A stretch of 64,000 nucleotides of DNA from Chara braunii (GCA_003427395.1 BFEA01000381.1:811476-875475); one strand, 5' to 3'; positions 1 through 13,203 are shown, numbered from the stretch's first letter. Made by a program: numbers and translations. Notes: generated by a model from the sequence alone, not told the origin.

Positions 1-54
<54 letters not shown>

Positions 55-155
55 ATACACACACACATACACACACACACACACATACACAAACACATAC
101 AAACACACATCCACACACACACACATACACACGCATACACACACAACAACAACAA
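1..155. repeat. (CA)n microsatellite
   Basis: Nearly pure CA dinucleotide repeat running in from the window edge, with CATA interruptions after about position 50. It decays into ACAAC units before 160. Confidence 0.97.
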
Positions 156-1183
156 CTAACCATTATAATTGTTAATGATAAGTGACTGTGCCCTTTTACG
201 TGAAAACAGACACAATGCTTTGTGAGTAAATACTAGTATTTTAGACTCAAATACAATGTTTATTTCCATCATTTCATATTGACAAAAAATCGCTTTTTAT
301 CTCTCCCCACCTCTCTCTCAGTAATAGTTGACAATTTCTTCTATGTTAAAAGCTTCGCACTGCTTTGTGAGTGAATACGAGAATTTGAGGCTCAAGTGCC
401 TTGTACATTTTCAATATATACTAGTATTCACAAAATATCCTATTTTTATGTACATACACATTAGGTATTTTGTAGGTTGAACCCCTACTCCTTCAATGAT
501 GGGTTTATTAGTAAAATCAACTTAATCACCAATCTAAGGGACATCGAAAAGTGGCATTCGGTGAGTTCCGGGTGGGTATTTAAGGGGGGGGGGGCGACCA
601 ACGGGAAGATACTGCAATTTTCACACGCCAACTTTGATCGTTTTTCATGCTTAGAAAAATCAGGAAACAAATATACAAAATTGAGATCTTGTAGATTAGG
701 TCGTGATCTTTCAAAAAAAAAAAATGAAAACAAAATCATTTAGTCCATGAAATAAATGTCGTGTAGAGATTGGGTAGAGTGGTGGTTTATACCACTTACA
801 TTTTGGCACTATTTAAAGACTGTATTGTGATTATGTTGGGATTGGGTTGTGATTGTATTACGATTGTGTTGAGATTGTATTAGGTCCTTTGGGGGACCTA
901 TTCGTTATATGTTGCGCAATGGTGTTTGTATAAGACAGGAGTTGCAATGGACCCTACACTAACAGTGAATAAATATCAAAAATTGTATTTATTAGTTACA
1001 AAAATAAAATTTTGGTCGAACATCTTTTATGTAGGAGAAAAAGAGAGTATGAGAGAAAAAAAAAAAAAGACGGGGGGAAATAAAGGGAAAGATAAAGAGA
1101 GATAATACACTACTTAGCTGTCTGAATTTGGAAGCTTGATTGCATTAGATGCAGAAACCAACTCGTGTCACTCATGGGTGTGT
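156..1183. other. No supported gene; AT-rich spacer
   Basis: I see no protein-coding pattern here. The stretch 825-890 is a degenerate run of TGTGATTG/TGAGATTG units, and there is a G-run near 583-592. The short open frames at 477-743 on both strands overlap each other and have no recognisable content. Confidence 0.5.
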
Positions 1184-1220
1184 GTGAGAGAGCGAGAGCG
1201 AGAGCGAGCGCGCGCGCGCG

Positions 1221-1311
<91 letters not shown>

Positions 1312-1320
1312 GAGACTGAG
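1184..1320. repeat. Compound microsatellite GA / CG / GA / GACA
   Basis: A GA tract passes into a pure CG run, back into GA, then into about ten GACA units (about 1270-1310). The same CG-then-GA order recurs at 2076-2114 and 33332-33388. The sequence just after it (TATCAC, ACTGTT, ATTTATGAAACT) also recurs after the 33.3 kb copy, so these are diverged copies of one repeat rather than independent microsatellites. Confidence 0.95.
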
Positions 1321-2072
1321 AGAGGAAGAGAGAGAGGGAGAGAGGATATTATCACAACTGTTTATTTATGAAACTTAAACGAGTATTTTTTAGATTCATA
1401 AATATACCCTCTGGAGTAGGAACCCGATTGGGTCGAGGTGGGCGGGGTGAGTGGAAAGGTGTAGGCTTGGGCCATGCATTTTCGTTTTTCGTAGGGTTGG
1501 ACTGCACCGGTTGGGTTTTTTGGAGGATTGCGGAAAACTACCTTTCTTTGAATCCGCTACCAAGTCGGTTCTCTAAGGAATACATGTATGTCAATCCAAA
1601 AAGTACACTGGACCGGTCCACCTGTAAATTTGTCCTCCAGGTCCCACATACCCCTTTACACGTTGGTCACCGCCACGCAAAACCAGAAACCTCGACAAAA
1701 ACGACAGAACCCACAATATCGCAACGCTAAGAAATACAAATTACGTATCGAATCTGAATAGGATGACATTTCATGCGTTTTTTATTGCCATTACATTCTT
1801 ATCACAATAGAGGCGTGGGAAACGAAACTCTAACATATGATTCAAGTTTTAGAATAGGCAAAATAAAATGAGGTTGTAAGTTGATATGTTGCTTAGATCT
1901 CTGAATCTTGACGCTTCACTGCACTAGACTCAGAGATTAAGCAATGAGGAACAAGATAAAGAGGATGATGAATATGAAGCTGAGGAACAAAACTTAGATG
2001 GAAGAAGGAGATGGGGGGGAAAAAAACAAATAAATGAGAGAAATCGACATTCACAAGGTTACGTGTGTGGGT

Positions 2073-2075
<3 letters not shown>

Positions 2076-2114
<39 letters not shown>
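2076..2114. repeat. CG/GA microsatellite
   Basis: A short GCGCGC run followed by about 16 GA units. The sequence upstream (about 1893-1940) resembles the sequence upstream of the 1184 array, which indicates an old segmental copy. Confidence 0.9.
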
Positions 2115-2117
<3 letters not shown>

Positions 2118-3459
2118 CAATGTGCGTTTTCAGTGCTAAACCAAGATTGCTCGACAACTATTGCGTTCGAGGCAGATGCTTAATGCATCCAAATTTAGAC
2201 ACATGTTTTGCAAGCGCCGTTCGAACTTGGACCTGAATTGTTTCAAACTGTTTTGACTTGGGCCTAGTGCCCCATTAAATTTCGCCAAGTGAACATTGTT
2301 AGCGTTTTTTTTTACCCTTTTTTTGGCCCATATAGAGTTGTTTGCGGCCAATCTCACAACATCCGTTTCTGCCTGGGCCTGCTGCACTGAAAGGTATTGC
2401 CGCCGTTTGGTTTTTCCACCAATTGATAATTCTTTGTCGTATATGCTACCCCTTTGTCTGTTGGTCGCCCGCCAACAAAAACATGTCACCGTGGCATTAG
2501 ACGTCCGAACCCAGTATACCACAACCCTTAAGGCTCCGAATTACAGGAACCTCATACCAACCACATTTTTGTTCAAGTTTCGAACGAGGGAACATGAGGG
2601 AGTTGCACCGATCAGCACGTGTGATACCCAGTCCAACAAGTGCGTGATACTTGTCAGGGGTTAGTCGCTACCTTCTTCCCCCAAACATAACACATATGCG
2701 TTGCATGTGAGTGGACTGCAATGGATTTTGGGACCGAACGGCGTCGGGTTTGTCCCTATCTGTCTTGGCAAAAACCGTTAGCCCCATCCTTTTGTACCAA
2801 TGACAGTTTTATCTCAATTGTATCTCCTTCATATAGTCCCCACACAAATTTTTTCCTTCCACCTTTGCCCTCTTGGTCATGTGCAGATGTTTCTGTCAAA
2901 CTTTTTGTCGTTTCAAAAGAATGAGTCATTGAGTAAATTTTTTCCCTACTCTTCTGTTGTCCATGCGAATTTTGAAGAATTTGTTCAACCACTTTCGAAG
3001 TTTAGTGACTCAGATGGTTTTAGAGGCACTACGTGGTAGTAGGCTTAATGCTCTTTCCACTCATTCCCACCCGTCCTCCATTATCCTTTGATGTGTTCCC
3101 TTCCTGAGTTCTCATTCTTCTCCTGTCCTTCACACCAGGAGTGTTCCAGCAATATCCATAATTTCAAACCTCTGCTCCCTCTTCCACTCAATTGTCTTGG
3201 TGGACTCCCATCATTTTCTTTTACTGATATCTGAAGATTGCTTAAATTCTTCCATGTCCTTCTCGATCTTATTTCACTGCATCTCTCACTTGTCATATGT
3301 CATTCTTCTGTGGACAAACTTTTCTCGCCTTGCTTGCTTACCCTTCTGCATAGCTTCTTTATTCCGTCACCCGATAACCCTTTTGCAAGTACCTCCTCTA
3401 AAGGAAAATATTTCGATATTTGGTAATGGCTTCTTGACGATTGTCGTCATCTAATGACC

Positions 3460-4486
3460 TTACAATTCTCCGTCGATGATATAAGTCGTCGCCCTTGTCC
3501 ACCATTCGCACTCCCATCGCAAAGCTTTTTGTCTCGTCCCTCCAGGTATGTTTGGGTCAATGGGGTTCCTAAATCTGCCATAAACACCTCCTTCAATATA
3601 GGTGTTAATCAGATCATTTGCTTCATCAATTTTTCTGACGTGGTAAAACCTCATTGTGTGCCCTTCTTGGGTACAATGCCTGCAGACAACATTTCTCAAA
3701 TTCACTCTCCTTTTCCAGGATTCTTGACCACTTTCCTGACCACCTTGGATTCCGACAGGGTTCTAGTTTTTATTGCCACATCCCTTACTGTTTTTGTTGT
3801 TATCTTGTCTATCGTGGCTTCCGTGACTCCTATTACCACGACCACCATTTCCTCGACCTGATCCCCAATCTTGACCTCGTTCACGACCCATGATCGTTTG
3901 AGTTTGGTTTCCTGCCTTTCGTTGGGCCTTAGTCAACTTAGGAGGTCTAGGTTCTTCTTCCATAGCGATCACGCTCTTACCTTTTTTCCTTTCTTGGTCG
4001 TCACACCGCTTTTTCTCAGTCTTTGCAGATCGAGGAAAGTCTAGATTATCATAATTCGTTTTATACACTGCCACTAGCTATCTCGTTCGAGTTTGACAAT
4101 CCATTCGAGACTTTTCCCTTGCCTTTCCCGTCTCTCTCTAGTTGCATAATTCTCTCGTCCAACTCTCTCACCTGTTTCTGTATACTGTCTGGTTTCCCTT
4201 GCGCTGACATTCCACCAACTATTCGCTCAGGGCCTTTATAATGACGGTTGTGGACTTCGTTTTCGGAAAACCTCAAGCTCAACAAACCCTCGAGTTCACT
4301 CCAAGTTCACGATCTCCACATGAAATCATATCCTTCGCCGCTCAACTCCTCACACACGAACAAAGGCAGTATGACCAACATCTCCCTCTCATCCCACTCC
4401 TTCAAAATACCAAAGTCGTGGTAATCGCACACAAAGTTAGGAAGGTCCTTCCCTTGAAACAACAGATCTCTAGTGTCTGGAGACAT
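3460..4486 (-). pseudogene. Decayed LTR-retroelement Gag-like fragment
   Basis: Read on the minus strand from an ATG at 4486, the frame opens with MSPDTRDLLFQGKDLPNF. It continues through an acidic/hydrophobic stretch, hits an in-frame TGA (about 4308), and goes on in the same frame into a coiled-coil-like segment near 4200-4100. Other frames carry on with a basic, Gly/Arg/Asn-rich stretch (4074-3763) and then a degenerate zinc knuckle CRHCTQEGH (3705-3660), in which the last Cys of CX2CX4HX4C is not in place. Order and composition fit the C-terminal half of a Ty3-type Gag: capsid tail, coiled coil, basic linker, CCHC knuckle. The stop and at least two frame changes make it a relic. I could not find a protease, reverse transcriptase or integrase. 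The resemblance to charophyte Gag proteins is from memory. Confidence 0.55.
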
Positions 4487-5094
4487 TGACTCGTCTACAG
4501 ACTCGCGTGTCAGTACTTTAACGAGAGACGAATTCCTCTAAAGCAGGAACAAAACCGTCATCTTTAGCCATGACCACCGCTGCTGATTTGTATAAGTACA
4601 GCAAACGACGAGGCGTCTGGTTGTAAACCATAAATAGTTTTAAGCATATATCTTTTTTCTCATCTTAACAATTATAAAGGCAACCGATACCAGCGATATA
4701 TGAACGTGTAATCTTTTAGGCAGCCACCTTACATAGCAGTTAAAAGGCACCAAAAACACATACAAATCATGGAAGCACTTGTGTTAAAATGACATTTTAC
4801 TTAAGGTTATAGGTTGCTAGCATGGATCGAGGAAAGTAAATAACGTTTACTACCCTGCTACCTTCATTCGGAGTTCATCCAAGTATTCAAATCTTTTGTC
4901 TGGATCGTGAGAATCATTGTAGGTGCTAACAATGTAAGTCGTACTTTGAAGTTTTTGATTGGGGAGCAAAAATCTCATTTCTAGATACAGACCGTATACT
5001 ACCTCATTCGTATAGCGTTTGTGTCATCATCCTCGTACTACCAAAGCGCCCTCCATTGCCGCTTTTATTTTCTCTCGCCCCTTGAAATACTCTT

Positions 5095-5538
5095 TTACAA
5101 GGAAACTGGGTAGAACGACTCGCAACGAGGAGGAGGGGAGCACAAACTTATCAGCATTCCTGACTTTAACAACAATAGATAATGATTTATCTCCTCTCTT
5201 ACACATTTTTTTTGCTCAATCTCGACAACCACCTCATCTAGCCTTAATGGCTTCACGACAAGGTTCCTACGTCCCTGTGTCAGCTCGATACCAAGAGAAA
5301 TCGAAAAAAATGATGAGGTGTATAGAGTCACTTTCACAATTGCATTGTCTCCTTCATCGTTAAAGTCAGATTCAATCCAAATAAAAATATCCTCATTCAA
5401 AAATGTATCCCACAAGGAACTAATATATTTGTTCTCCTTGACTAGCCTTGGCAAGGACAACTTCATACCGCCCTCTTTTTTAATAGGCAAGGCTACATCG
5501 GGGTCTTCCCTAACATAAAACATTCTTAACTTCTTCAA
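5095..5538 (-). CDS. Hypothetical 147-residue ORF, possibly upstream part of the same retroelement
   Basis: An open minus-strand frame beginning MKKLRMFYVREDPDVALPIK. It is rich in charged residues and includes a plausible amphipathic segment (EVVVEIEQKKCVREEINHYL). It lies upstream, in minus-strand order, of the decayed Gag at 4486-3460. That order is the only reason to link them. No family is recognised. The composition is more protein-like than that of the overlapping plus-strand frames, but the region could equally be noise in AT-rich DNA. Confidence 0.25.
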   Translation of the reverse strand: MKKLRMFYVREDPDVALPIKKEGGMKLSLPRLVKENKYISSLWDTFLNEDIFIWIESDFNDEGDNAIVKVTLYTSSFFSISLGIELTQGRRNLVVKPLRLDEVVVEIEQKKCVREEINHYLLLLKSGMLISLCSPPPRCESFYPVSL

Positions 5539-5539
5539 C

Positions 5540-7500
5540 TACCCCTAGGTCTTGCTCACACATACAAAAGTTCAGTAAGCATCTCCTAACACTATATAGA
5601 ACTCTCTCTTTTTCATAATATTTCTCTTGAATAGGTAGTCTTCAAATCATACCTCACTAACATCGCTCATTCCCAACGTCTAAGACCGTTCAAAAGTCGG
5701 TGATGCACAATTTTTTGATATTGCATGTCATAAATTATCATAATGTGTTACTTATAGTAGGGATATATTATCATAGTGATAAAAATATTTATAATAGTTG
5801 AGTAAGTAAATAATATTAGCAAGCGAAAATAGAATTTAATTGCCATATGCGTGCATGGTGATAACGAGAAACTTATGGTAACTGTTATGATAGATGATAG
5901 TCATGCCGTGGTCAATAAAGTTTTTAGCAATAAATAGTTTTAGATATAAAAAGTAATGAGAGTACTACATTCTACTTCTCGGGCTTTGACAATAGTATAT
6001 TGTGTCGAGAGGCAGTGCAAACCTTTAAAAAGGTTAACATCTTAGACTTCCGAGCCCCGCTCAAGGACCAAGCCTCACTACTTCACCCTCCAATTCCAAT
6101 ATTCATTCCTTGCAGACTTTTGTCAATTAGTAGACAACCCCATCGTACACGTTCCAGGATGATATATCCTATCTCGTGCTAATGAACCCACATGAGACAA
6201 GGATAGTTGGGGAATCACCCCGTACTTCCTTGCTGCAGATAGTAGTCGCGTTCGTTATAGACCACAATCTAACAAGGCTCAAATACTTTTTTTCTCCTCA
6301 GTTAGTAATGTAGTCTGCAGTCCTCAAAGGGTTAGGTGACAACACCCCACTATGGACCAGGAACATAGTTCCGACGAGGGTCTCACTACTACTTCCGAAG
6401 ACGACTTTATAGCTCTTTCAAACCGTATTTCAAGGAAAGGATAACTTATGATTGCAACTCCCCAAAAAGTAGACTCTACACATTGACCACTTCTTGAGAG
6501 AATTTTTTATCCCAAGAAGTAGGTCACTCCATTCACCTTCGACCCCACGTCGAACGTGGATTTTGTGTAGCACTTCTACTCTTTATAAGGAGAGCAATCC
6601 AACCATATACGTTCAAGTGAATAGGCATAAACAGATAATCATATTTAATTAACTCATGAGGATGGATTAAGACGTGCAGTCTTAAATAAATGCGCTCGGA
6701 TAGGTAACTCAGACAAGTAGCCACGAATACAAGTGCGTCAGATAGATAGTCTTATATAAACAATATTAAATTGGTCTGATTCAAAGAAACTGACACGAAA
6801 GAGTAAATTTACTTCGATAAACTCAAATGAACGGTCTTAAGAGAAAAAACTTCAGATTCAATTCGATATGATCAGGTAGATGGTCTTTGGACTAGATGAG
6901 TTCTAATAAATAGCCTCATTTCTGAATCTTGTCACAAAGTTAAACATAAACAGGATGATTTAACACCAAACTATTAATTACCTTATTGATTGCGCTTAGG
7001 ATCAAGAACCTTTGGTTGCCCCTTATAAACGATACGATCTAAAATTTTCCTAATGATAGATTCAACTCACATTGACTCTTTCCTAAAACTAAACTTTTAT
7101 TAAGAACTCATAGCAAATGAGGGTCCATAGTGACACTATTTACTCTCATACCTCCTTATATCCCTAAGAATGCTCGTGACTCACTAGCATTTTACGAGGA
7201 CTCTTTTTCCTTTTTTCTTACAATACTCGATTTATCGATATTTATATTATGAACGGAGGGAAATAATCCGCTTGCCTAGGATACTAATTCACAGGGATCA
7301 CCCCACAACTATTCAGGTTGGTCATTTCTAAGATGGTGCCAACGACTTTTATTATTATTTTTTTTCTCTTCTTAGACGGATATCTCCTCCATTATGAGTA
7401 CGGTTATTGACAAGGGTAGAAGTATCGATATCATCGTGATCTACTCCCTCTTGAAGGTTTTTCTGTCTGGCGACCTAGACAAGTGATTGCATTCAACACT
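5540..7500. other. No supported gene; AT-rich, with scattered small hairpins
   Basis: No open frame here has recognisable content. Several short inverted repeats with GGGG...CCCC or GTAG...CTAC arms occur near 6200-6240, 6330-6400 and 6690-6720. They look like weaker relatives of the hairpin array at 11.6-12.6 kb. Confidence 0.5.
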
Positions 7501-8456
7501 GAATTCGTGAAAACCTAACAAAACCACAAAACCTAACATTTTTTATAGAATGAAAAAGTGAAAGTCAAACTCTTATTTTTAACACATAAAAGAGAGCGTT
7601 TTTAATTGTTTCCCAAGAAAGGAGGCAAAAAAATTTGCAAAAGGCCTAGTGATTCTCAAAATGTGCAAGAAAATCATTTCCAATAAAAAAAACATGTTAT
7701 AAGACTATAAGTCGTTTTCGGTAGATTGAAGAAAAACATAGCTCAAACAAGACAATCTCTAAGAACTGCAAGACGAACTTGAAAGACGTTAAAAAAAACA
7801 GTTTCGGTGAATACTCATTTATAGAACTTTAAGTCGTTTTCAACAGTTTGGTAAAAACCAAGTTCTGCGAAAACTAGTTTATAAAACTATAAATTAATAT
7901 AATTCATTTTTACGTTTACTGTAAAATCCTTGTCAAAAAATATATGTTATGTGAAAGAAGAATTCAAACAACTTTTGCCTCGGGAAAATCTTCAAATTCT
8001 TAGCCAACCATAATTTAAAATTAAAAAACGGAAAAATATTTCAATAAAAAATACAAAAAACAATATGTTCGTCCATGTATGAGGGAACATATCAAAGAGA
8101 ATATATTCGTGAATATGAGAATTTATGTGCATATTTGGAACACCCTCGAATAGTTTCATCGTGCTTCATACCTTATAGAACTATAAATTTGATTTTTCTA
8201 AATAAAAAAAAATTGGGATATTTCGATTCTTGAACAAACGGTGCTTTACAAGGTAGTGATTTTTTTGTAAAAAAACTTGGTTTTCTCCTCACCACTTCCA
8301 GTGGTTTTGAAAAAGTATTTTTCTACTCATTTTTTGCGGTTAATTAACTTCACATAGATTGTTGTTCATGTAGGAGGCCTGAAAAATGTACTATTATAAT
8401 CTTTAAAAAAAATTGTGCAAACCTAACAATTGTTTTTTTTAGGTTTTCACGAATTT
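7501..8456. mobile_element. ~950-bp non-autonomous TIR element, copy 1
   Basis: It begins GAATTCGTGAAAACCTAACA and ends with the inverse, AGGTTTTCACGAATTT, giving terminal inverted repeats of about 20 bp. A second diverged copy lies at 34360-35296 in the same orientation, collinear over its whole length. The interior is AT-rich and non-coding, with repeated phrases such as ACTCATTTATA and ACTATAAGTC. I could not define a target duplication. The small size and lack of coding sequence indicate a non-autonomous DNA transposon. The superfamily is unknown. Confidence 0.8.
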
Positions 8457-8634
8457 TATGTTATTCTTAAATAACTTGAATCCCTTTGTGCAACGGGTAT
8501 GATCTCAACCCGCACAATTCAACCTGACTAAGAAAGAACAGTGTCAAGGTGATACACAACCGATGATCCGCTGACGCAGTCTTAGACATTACTGGAGGAT
8601 CAGGCACATGCGGTGGCGGCCATGTAAGAGCAGG

Positions 8635-8898
8635 TCAAGGTGGTGAGGAAGGACAATCAACCGCTAAAGTCGACGTGCCATAGAAGAGGAATATGTCACT
8701 AGGGTAAGTACGAGGAGGCGGTTTGAAACGTGGGGGCGGAGCGCCGTAATGTTGCTCGTATTTATAAGAATAATAAGTCATCTCCCCAGGAGACGGTGTG
8801 CGCTCGCATAAATCTTTCTGATGTTGGCGCAATCTTACTCCTTTCCAACTCTCCTCCTCTTCCTCTTCTTCAGCCCGCTCCTTTCTTTCCCTTGTCAA
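8635..8898 (-). CDS. Hypothetical Pro/Tyr-rich ORF, possible Gag N-terminus
   Basis: An 87-residue minus-strand frame. From an internal Met it reads MTYYSYKYEQHYG and then a PPPR-rich stretch. It resembles the Pro/Tyr-rich start of some plant retroelement Gag proteins, and it lies upstream in minus-strand order of the Gag relic at 4.5-3.5 kb. However, a TIR element and several kilobases intervene. No conserved domain is seen. Confidence 0.2.
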   Translation of the reverse strand: MTRERKERAEEEEEEESWKGVRLRQHQKDLCERTPSPGEMTYYSYKYEQHYGAPPPRFKPPPRTYPSDIFLFYGTSTLAVDCPSSPP

Positions 8899-8999
8899 AT
8901 CGATTATAGGCCTTTCTGTAGCCTTCCCTTGTCGTCCACCTCTCCCCCTTCCAATTCCTCATTCGCACGACACGACCAGCGAAAAGTATTACTTAGAGT

Positions 9000-11590
9000 A
9001 GTGTCCTAAATGCCTAACTACCTAGTGATTAAGGCAAACTCTATGTATGAAGATGCACACCTTTACGAAAGAATCTCAAATTTATGGCGTAGTAAAAACT
9101 ACCTAGATATTTATCTAAAGGATTTTTCATAAAGACTTCAGAAGTAGATGTATATGAGGTCGTTGTAGTGATAGACGATGTTATAGTCGGAAGGAATTAA
9201 AGCAGTCGAAACTTCTTAGGCAAATTGGACGATAAGTTGTAAAATCCTATTGCGCCGATTGGTTCCTCCGCTATCCCTGCCGACCATTGCTTTATAAAAA
9301 ATATTGAGACACATAGTTGCTAACTTGTATGTTGCATTATGAACAGACAACAATGCAATCACCTACATGAGGAAATGATAACGAATTGCAGACTAAGACT
9401 CGTAGAAAGGATAGGCGAGATACTCCAACTCGTACTTTCCCTATCTCTAACAGACCTCCTTAGACCAACAATTATTCAGTAAGTTTCTTACTAACTAGTG
9501 AAAGTTATATAGTGTTCTACCTTACGTTGTCGTTTTGCTAGGGCTTCAATTAACCAGACCCAGGTCCGTTCATATAAGACCTCGGCAGGCAACCGAAGGT
9601 CTATGACAACAGCGCCACATGTCGCCTGCGGCGGTCCTGCAGCCTGCTCAGATAATTGAACCTCACGGTCGTGTCACACAGGATTTCGTTTTCTTCAGAG
9701 TTGCACACGTGGTTAACAAGGGGTGTTATTTTCGACGAATTTTGCACCGAATTGCACTGAAACTGTCATATTGTGCTGATTTTTTACTTTTCTTCTTGTT
9801 TTTCCTTTTTGTGTGACATATATATGCTTTAAGGTACGTCATGTGTGCAATTTTAACATGTTTGGATCAATAATGAAAAAGTTCGCATTTTGTTGATTTC
9901 GTTCGAAACTTCATTTTGACTCGAACAGTGTCTTTGTGTTAGGGTTTCATAGTGTTTTTTTGTTTTTTTTTCCTTTTTTTTTGCCTGTTTTATTTTTTTA
10001 CGCTTGTTGAAAAAAAAAACAGTCACCACTCCGACCGTGCGCGCGTGCTATACGACACCCTACGACAGATCGGGGTGCCGCGAGGTTTAACTTACCTCTA
10101 CCCAAGGGGTTGTCACCACCCTCAGGTAGGCGTATCTGTTCTGAGTTATTGGACCATATGCGAAGGCTTTTACTTGTCTTTGTAGAGGTAATTCGGTCAA
10201 GGGCGTTTTCTCAATCGTCGCAATATAGGAATAAGGTACGAGCGGTAAGACGCCTTAGACTGACCCGTTAGTCAAGTCAAGTTCAGGATGTGATCTCCTT
10301 GTCCTCAACTTCGAGATTTTCAAGTCGAACTTTTAGAAGACTGACTATTTCCGCTTGTAAAATGTATTATTCTTCAAATAAAGTATCAATCAAACCTTCT
10401 AACAACCAAGGACATTTTATTCCTAACAGATTATGACTTAGCTGACCAGTAGATGGTAAAGAGGTTACATAGGACAATAATGAACATGAGAGTATTAGCA
10501 AGGAGAACCCTTCCCACTTTCACAAGTGTTGTGTGTCCAAGACTCTTCAACAGCCAGTTCAATCTAAAATCACGAATAAAACGGACATTCACAGAATAAT
10601 GCAAAGACAGTTCATATACCATGCACTAACGACGTTAACTATCAACCATTGACGTTGTCCCTCACTCCCCAAACCATGTATGACAGCTCTATCTTTCCTG
10701 AGACGTTAGCCCAACCCCCTCATTTTTCTTCACATAACCCTTGAGAGTGATTAGGACCTTTCAGGCAATGACCACAGGTGACAGTTTTACTGACCACAGG
10801 GTTTGACTTTAGACGTGGGTATCAAGTCAAGGGAGAAAAGTTGAATCGGTAACAACCGACCTGTTATCGAGAGACAACAGAAATGTGGGTCCTTTTTGAA
10901 GAACCTCTCCTTCATTTGCAGTAAGATCAAACGGGGACCTGCACACACACAGGTCAACAAAGATTCAACATTCCCACTCGATTTCTCACATATTGATATC
11001 TAAGGGTCAAACCCTTAGATCTAGAATGTGAACTCAGGGATCGACATCCCAAAGTCTAATCCCGAACTTTTATTCTCACAATCCTACCCTAAGTCGCATA
11101 TCCCCTTCTCCTTTCGTTCAAGGAGTTTCATGCCTGTGTCCTAAGTCGTAAAAAAGGAAAATCATTTTTCACTTACTATCAATTATTTCATTTTCTCTCT
11201 CTGTAACAAGCACAGTCTTTGGTGCTCGTGTTGTTGAGATTGACTTATTTTGCTGTTATAACTTTCTTTTTCGAAAGCCACTAACTGACCGGGACTAAGC
11301 GGTGATCTTTATTATTGCTTAGTATCTTTTTACCGCGGTCCTAACTTCTTTCTTTGTTATTTTCTAGATATGTGAAGTTTTGCTCCAACAGGAGCATTGT
11401 TCTTTCCTTTCTCTTTTATTTGTCCTGACATACTTAAGTAGCAGGTTGATTCAGATTTGAATCTCTTGCTACTTGGTCAATACCAAACAATCTGGCAATC
11501 AAGCAGTCAATGAAGTTAATCACATATGAGTAGACTTTCTCTTCAGTCCCACTCAATGCACACAGTGGTTAATAATGCTATGAGTGCGAA
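9000..11590. other. No supported gene
   Basis: Mostly AT-rich sequence with short T-runs (9950-10020). A few open frames of 60-77 codons appear on either strand, with no recognisable content. I see no RNA gene and no element boundary. Confidence 0.45.
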
Positions 11591-11595
11591 TGAAT

Positions 11596-12608
11596 AATAG
11601 GCAACCCGCACAAGAGCCCCCTACCATCACGTGACCAAGAGCACGGTTCATTTTATGAGTGCATTAGGATAATCCTAACAAGGCTATCCTATTACCCTCC
11701 CGAAGTTGATCGACCTGAGACCTGATTAGTTTGAACAGAAGACGAGTGTTTAGGGTATGCCTACATGAGTACCCCTTCTCGTATGTTAGTACAAAATTAA
11801 ACAAGTAATAGGCAGACCCCAACAAGGGTCCCCCTACTACTTCCTTGAGTAATGAGTAGTCCATATCTTAAATAAGTAATAAGATGACTCCTACAAAAGC
11901 CTTCCTACTACCCGTTTGGTGATCAGACTGGCTGAGAATAAGTAAGTCGGTCAAGAAAGATAAGCAATGTGATCTACTAATTCTTGTAAGTCATTAACCA
12001 GTTTTAGACTCAAGTGTGTGAATAAGATGACCCTCACTAGAGCCCCCTACTACACTTTGAATAAGTGCAAAGACTGAATATTTATGAATTGTTAATAAGA
12101 AGGGAAGTTAGTACTTAAATCCCCCCACTTTTCACATCAAGGAGACCCCCCGTTAATCAAGGTGGTGAGGTAGCACAAGCAGGAGTGCCGCCACCCCTTT
12201 GGATTGTGTTCATCGTCCCAGTCTCATAGGGCAGGTGTCCAACCCATAGATGGGTTTTCTACCGCCTTTCGGAAGCTGGTCCGATAGGGTAACTCACACA
12301 TGAGTACCTCGTTGTCCATTTTTAGTGGCGTTACTTGGTAAAGTTTCAAATGACAATTGTCACGCCCACACATGGGTATTCCATCGCCCTTCATTACAAG
12401 TCCGATAGGTTAATTGGGCATCCCTCACAGTAATCTCCCACTATCTTTCTTAAATGTTAGACGATTTGTCCTTCACGACGATAGTCGATCAGGCAGATAG
12501 TAGGGTAACTCACACATGAGTACCCTACCGTTTCGTCCTTAGTTGAGTTAGTGTATGCCTAAGTAGCATGGCGACGAGCATGGGGACTCACACATGAGCC
12601 GCCATAGC
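11596..12608. repeat. Diverged array of ~30-45 nt hairpins, ~70-bp period
   Basis: At least ten imperfect inverted repeats follow one another: near 11665-11691, 11743-11781, 11805-11840, 11876-11911, 12020-12054, 12159-12199, 12230-12266, 12283-12310, 12404-12445, 12500-12529 and 12565-12608. The clearest are 11805-11840, whose arms match at 12 of 15 positions, and 12500-12529 (GTAGGGTAACTC / GAGTACCCTAC around an ACACAT loop). Arms differ between copies while usually staying complementary, and start-to-start spacing is mostly 53-78 bp. This fits an old tandem repeat whose hairpin has been kept or has evolved as a unit. The function is unknown. Confidence 0.6.
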
Positions 12609-13068
12609 ACAACTTTGTTCTCCAAGTTCAAACAATCTGTAGATTCCTTCTCGGGTATTTTAAGTTTCTTTCCTTCCATCAGGCAGGGTTCTTATTTCAT
12701 TCATATATCCTTTTTCCTTTTGATAAACTTAGTCTTGAAGAAGGCATGAACAATATATCACACAACCATACAGGCAGTCCAATAGAAGGTTGTAGCTTGT
12801 ATGGGTATACGGGAAAGGGATAGGTCACATGCACTTGATTTGCTTGGATCTTAAAGTTGGTAACAACCGAGATTAATCTCGGTGAAGGTCCAACATCACA
12901 CATCTATGGTTGAAAGGTATGTGTCTGAGAGGGTCAAATAAAGGAAAAGAATGGAGGAGAATGGAGAAGGTAGGCACCATCACACAACGACATTGCTTTC
13001 CTCCTCTCCAGCGTCCCGCATTCCTTCCCCTTTCTGATTCTCGTTCGTCATGCGATGCTCAATAATCG

Positions 13069-13203
13069 TAAATAATAATAATAATAATAAGAAGAAGAAG
13101 AATAAAATAAATAGTAATAACAAAAATAATAGTGGTAATAGTAGTCATAAATATATATATATATATATATATCGTCAAATAGAACTGCCCGGTAATTTAT
13201 AAC

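Noticed and set aside
1110-1378. Open frames in GA/GACA microsatellite
   Set aside because: Open on several frames and both strands simultaneously because of the repeat.
11596-12608. CRISPR-like array
   Set aside because: Spacing is regular, but both hairpins and intervening sequence vary, and the context is eukaryotic.
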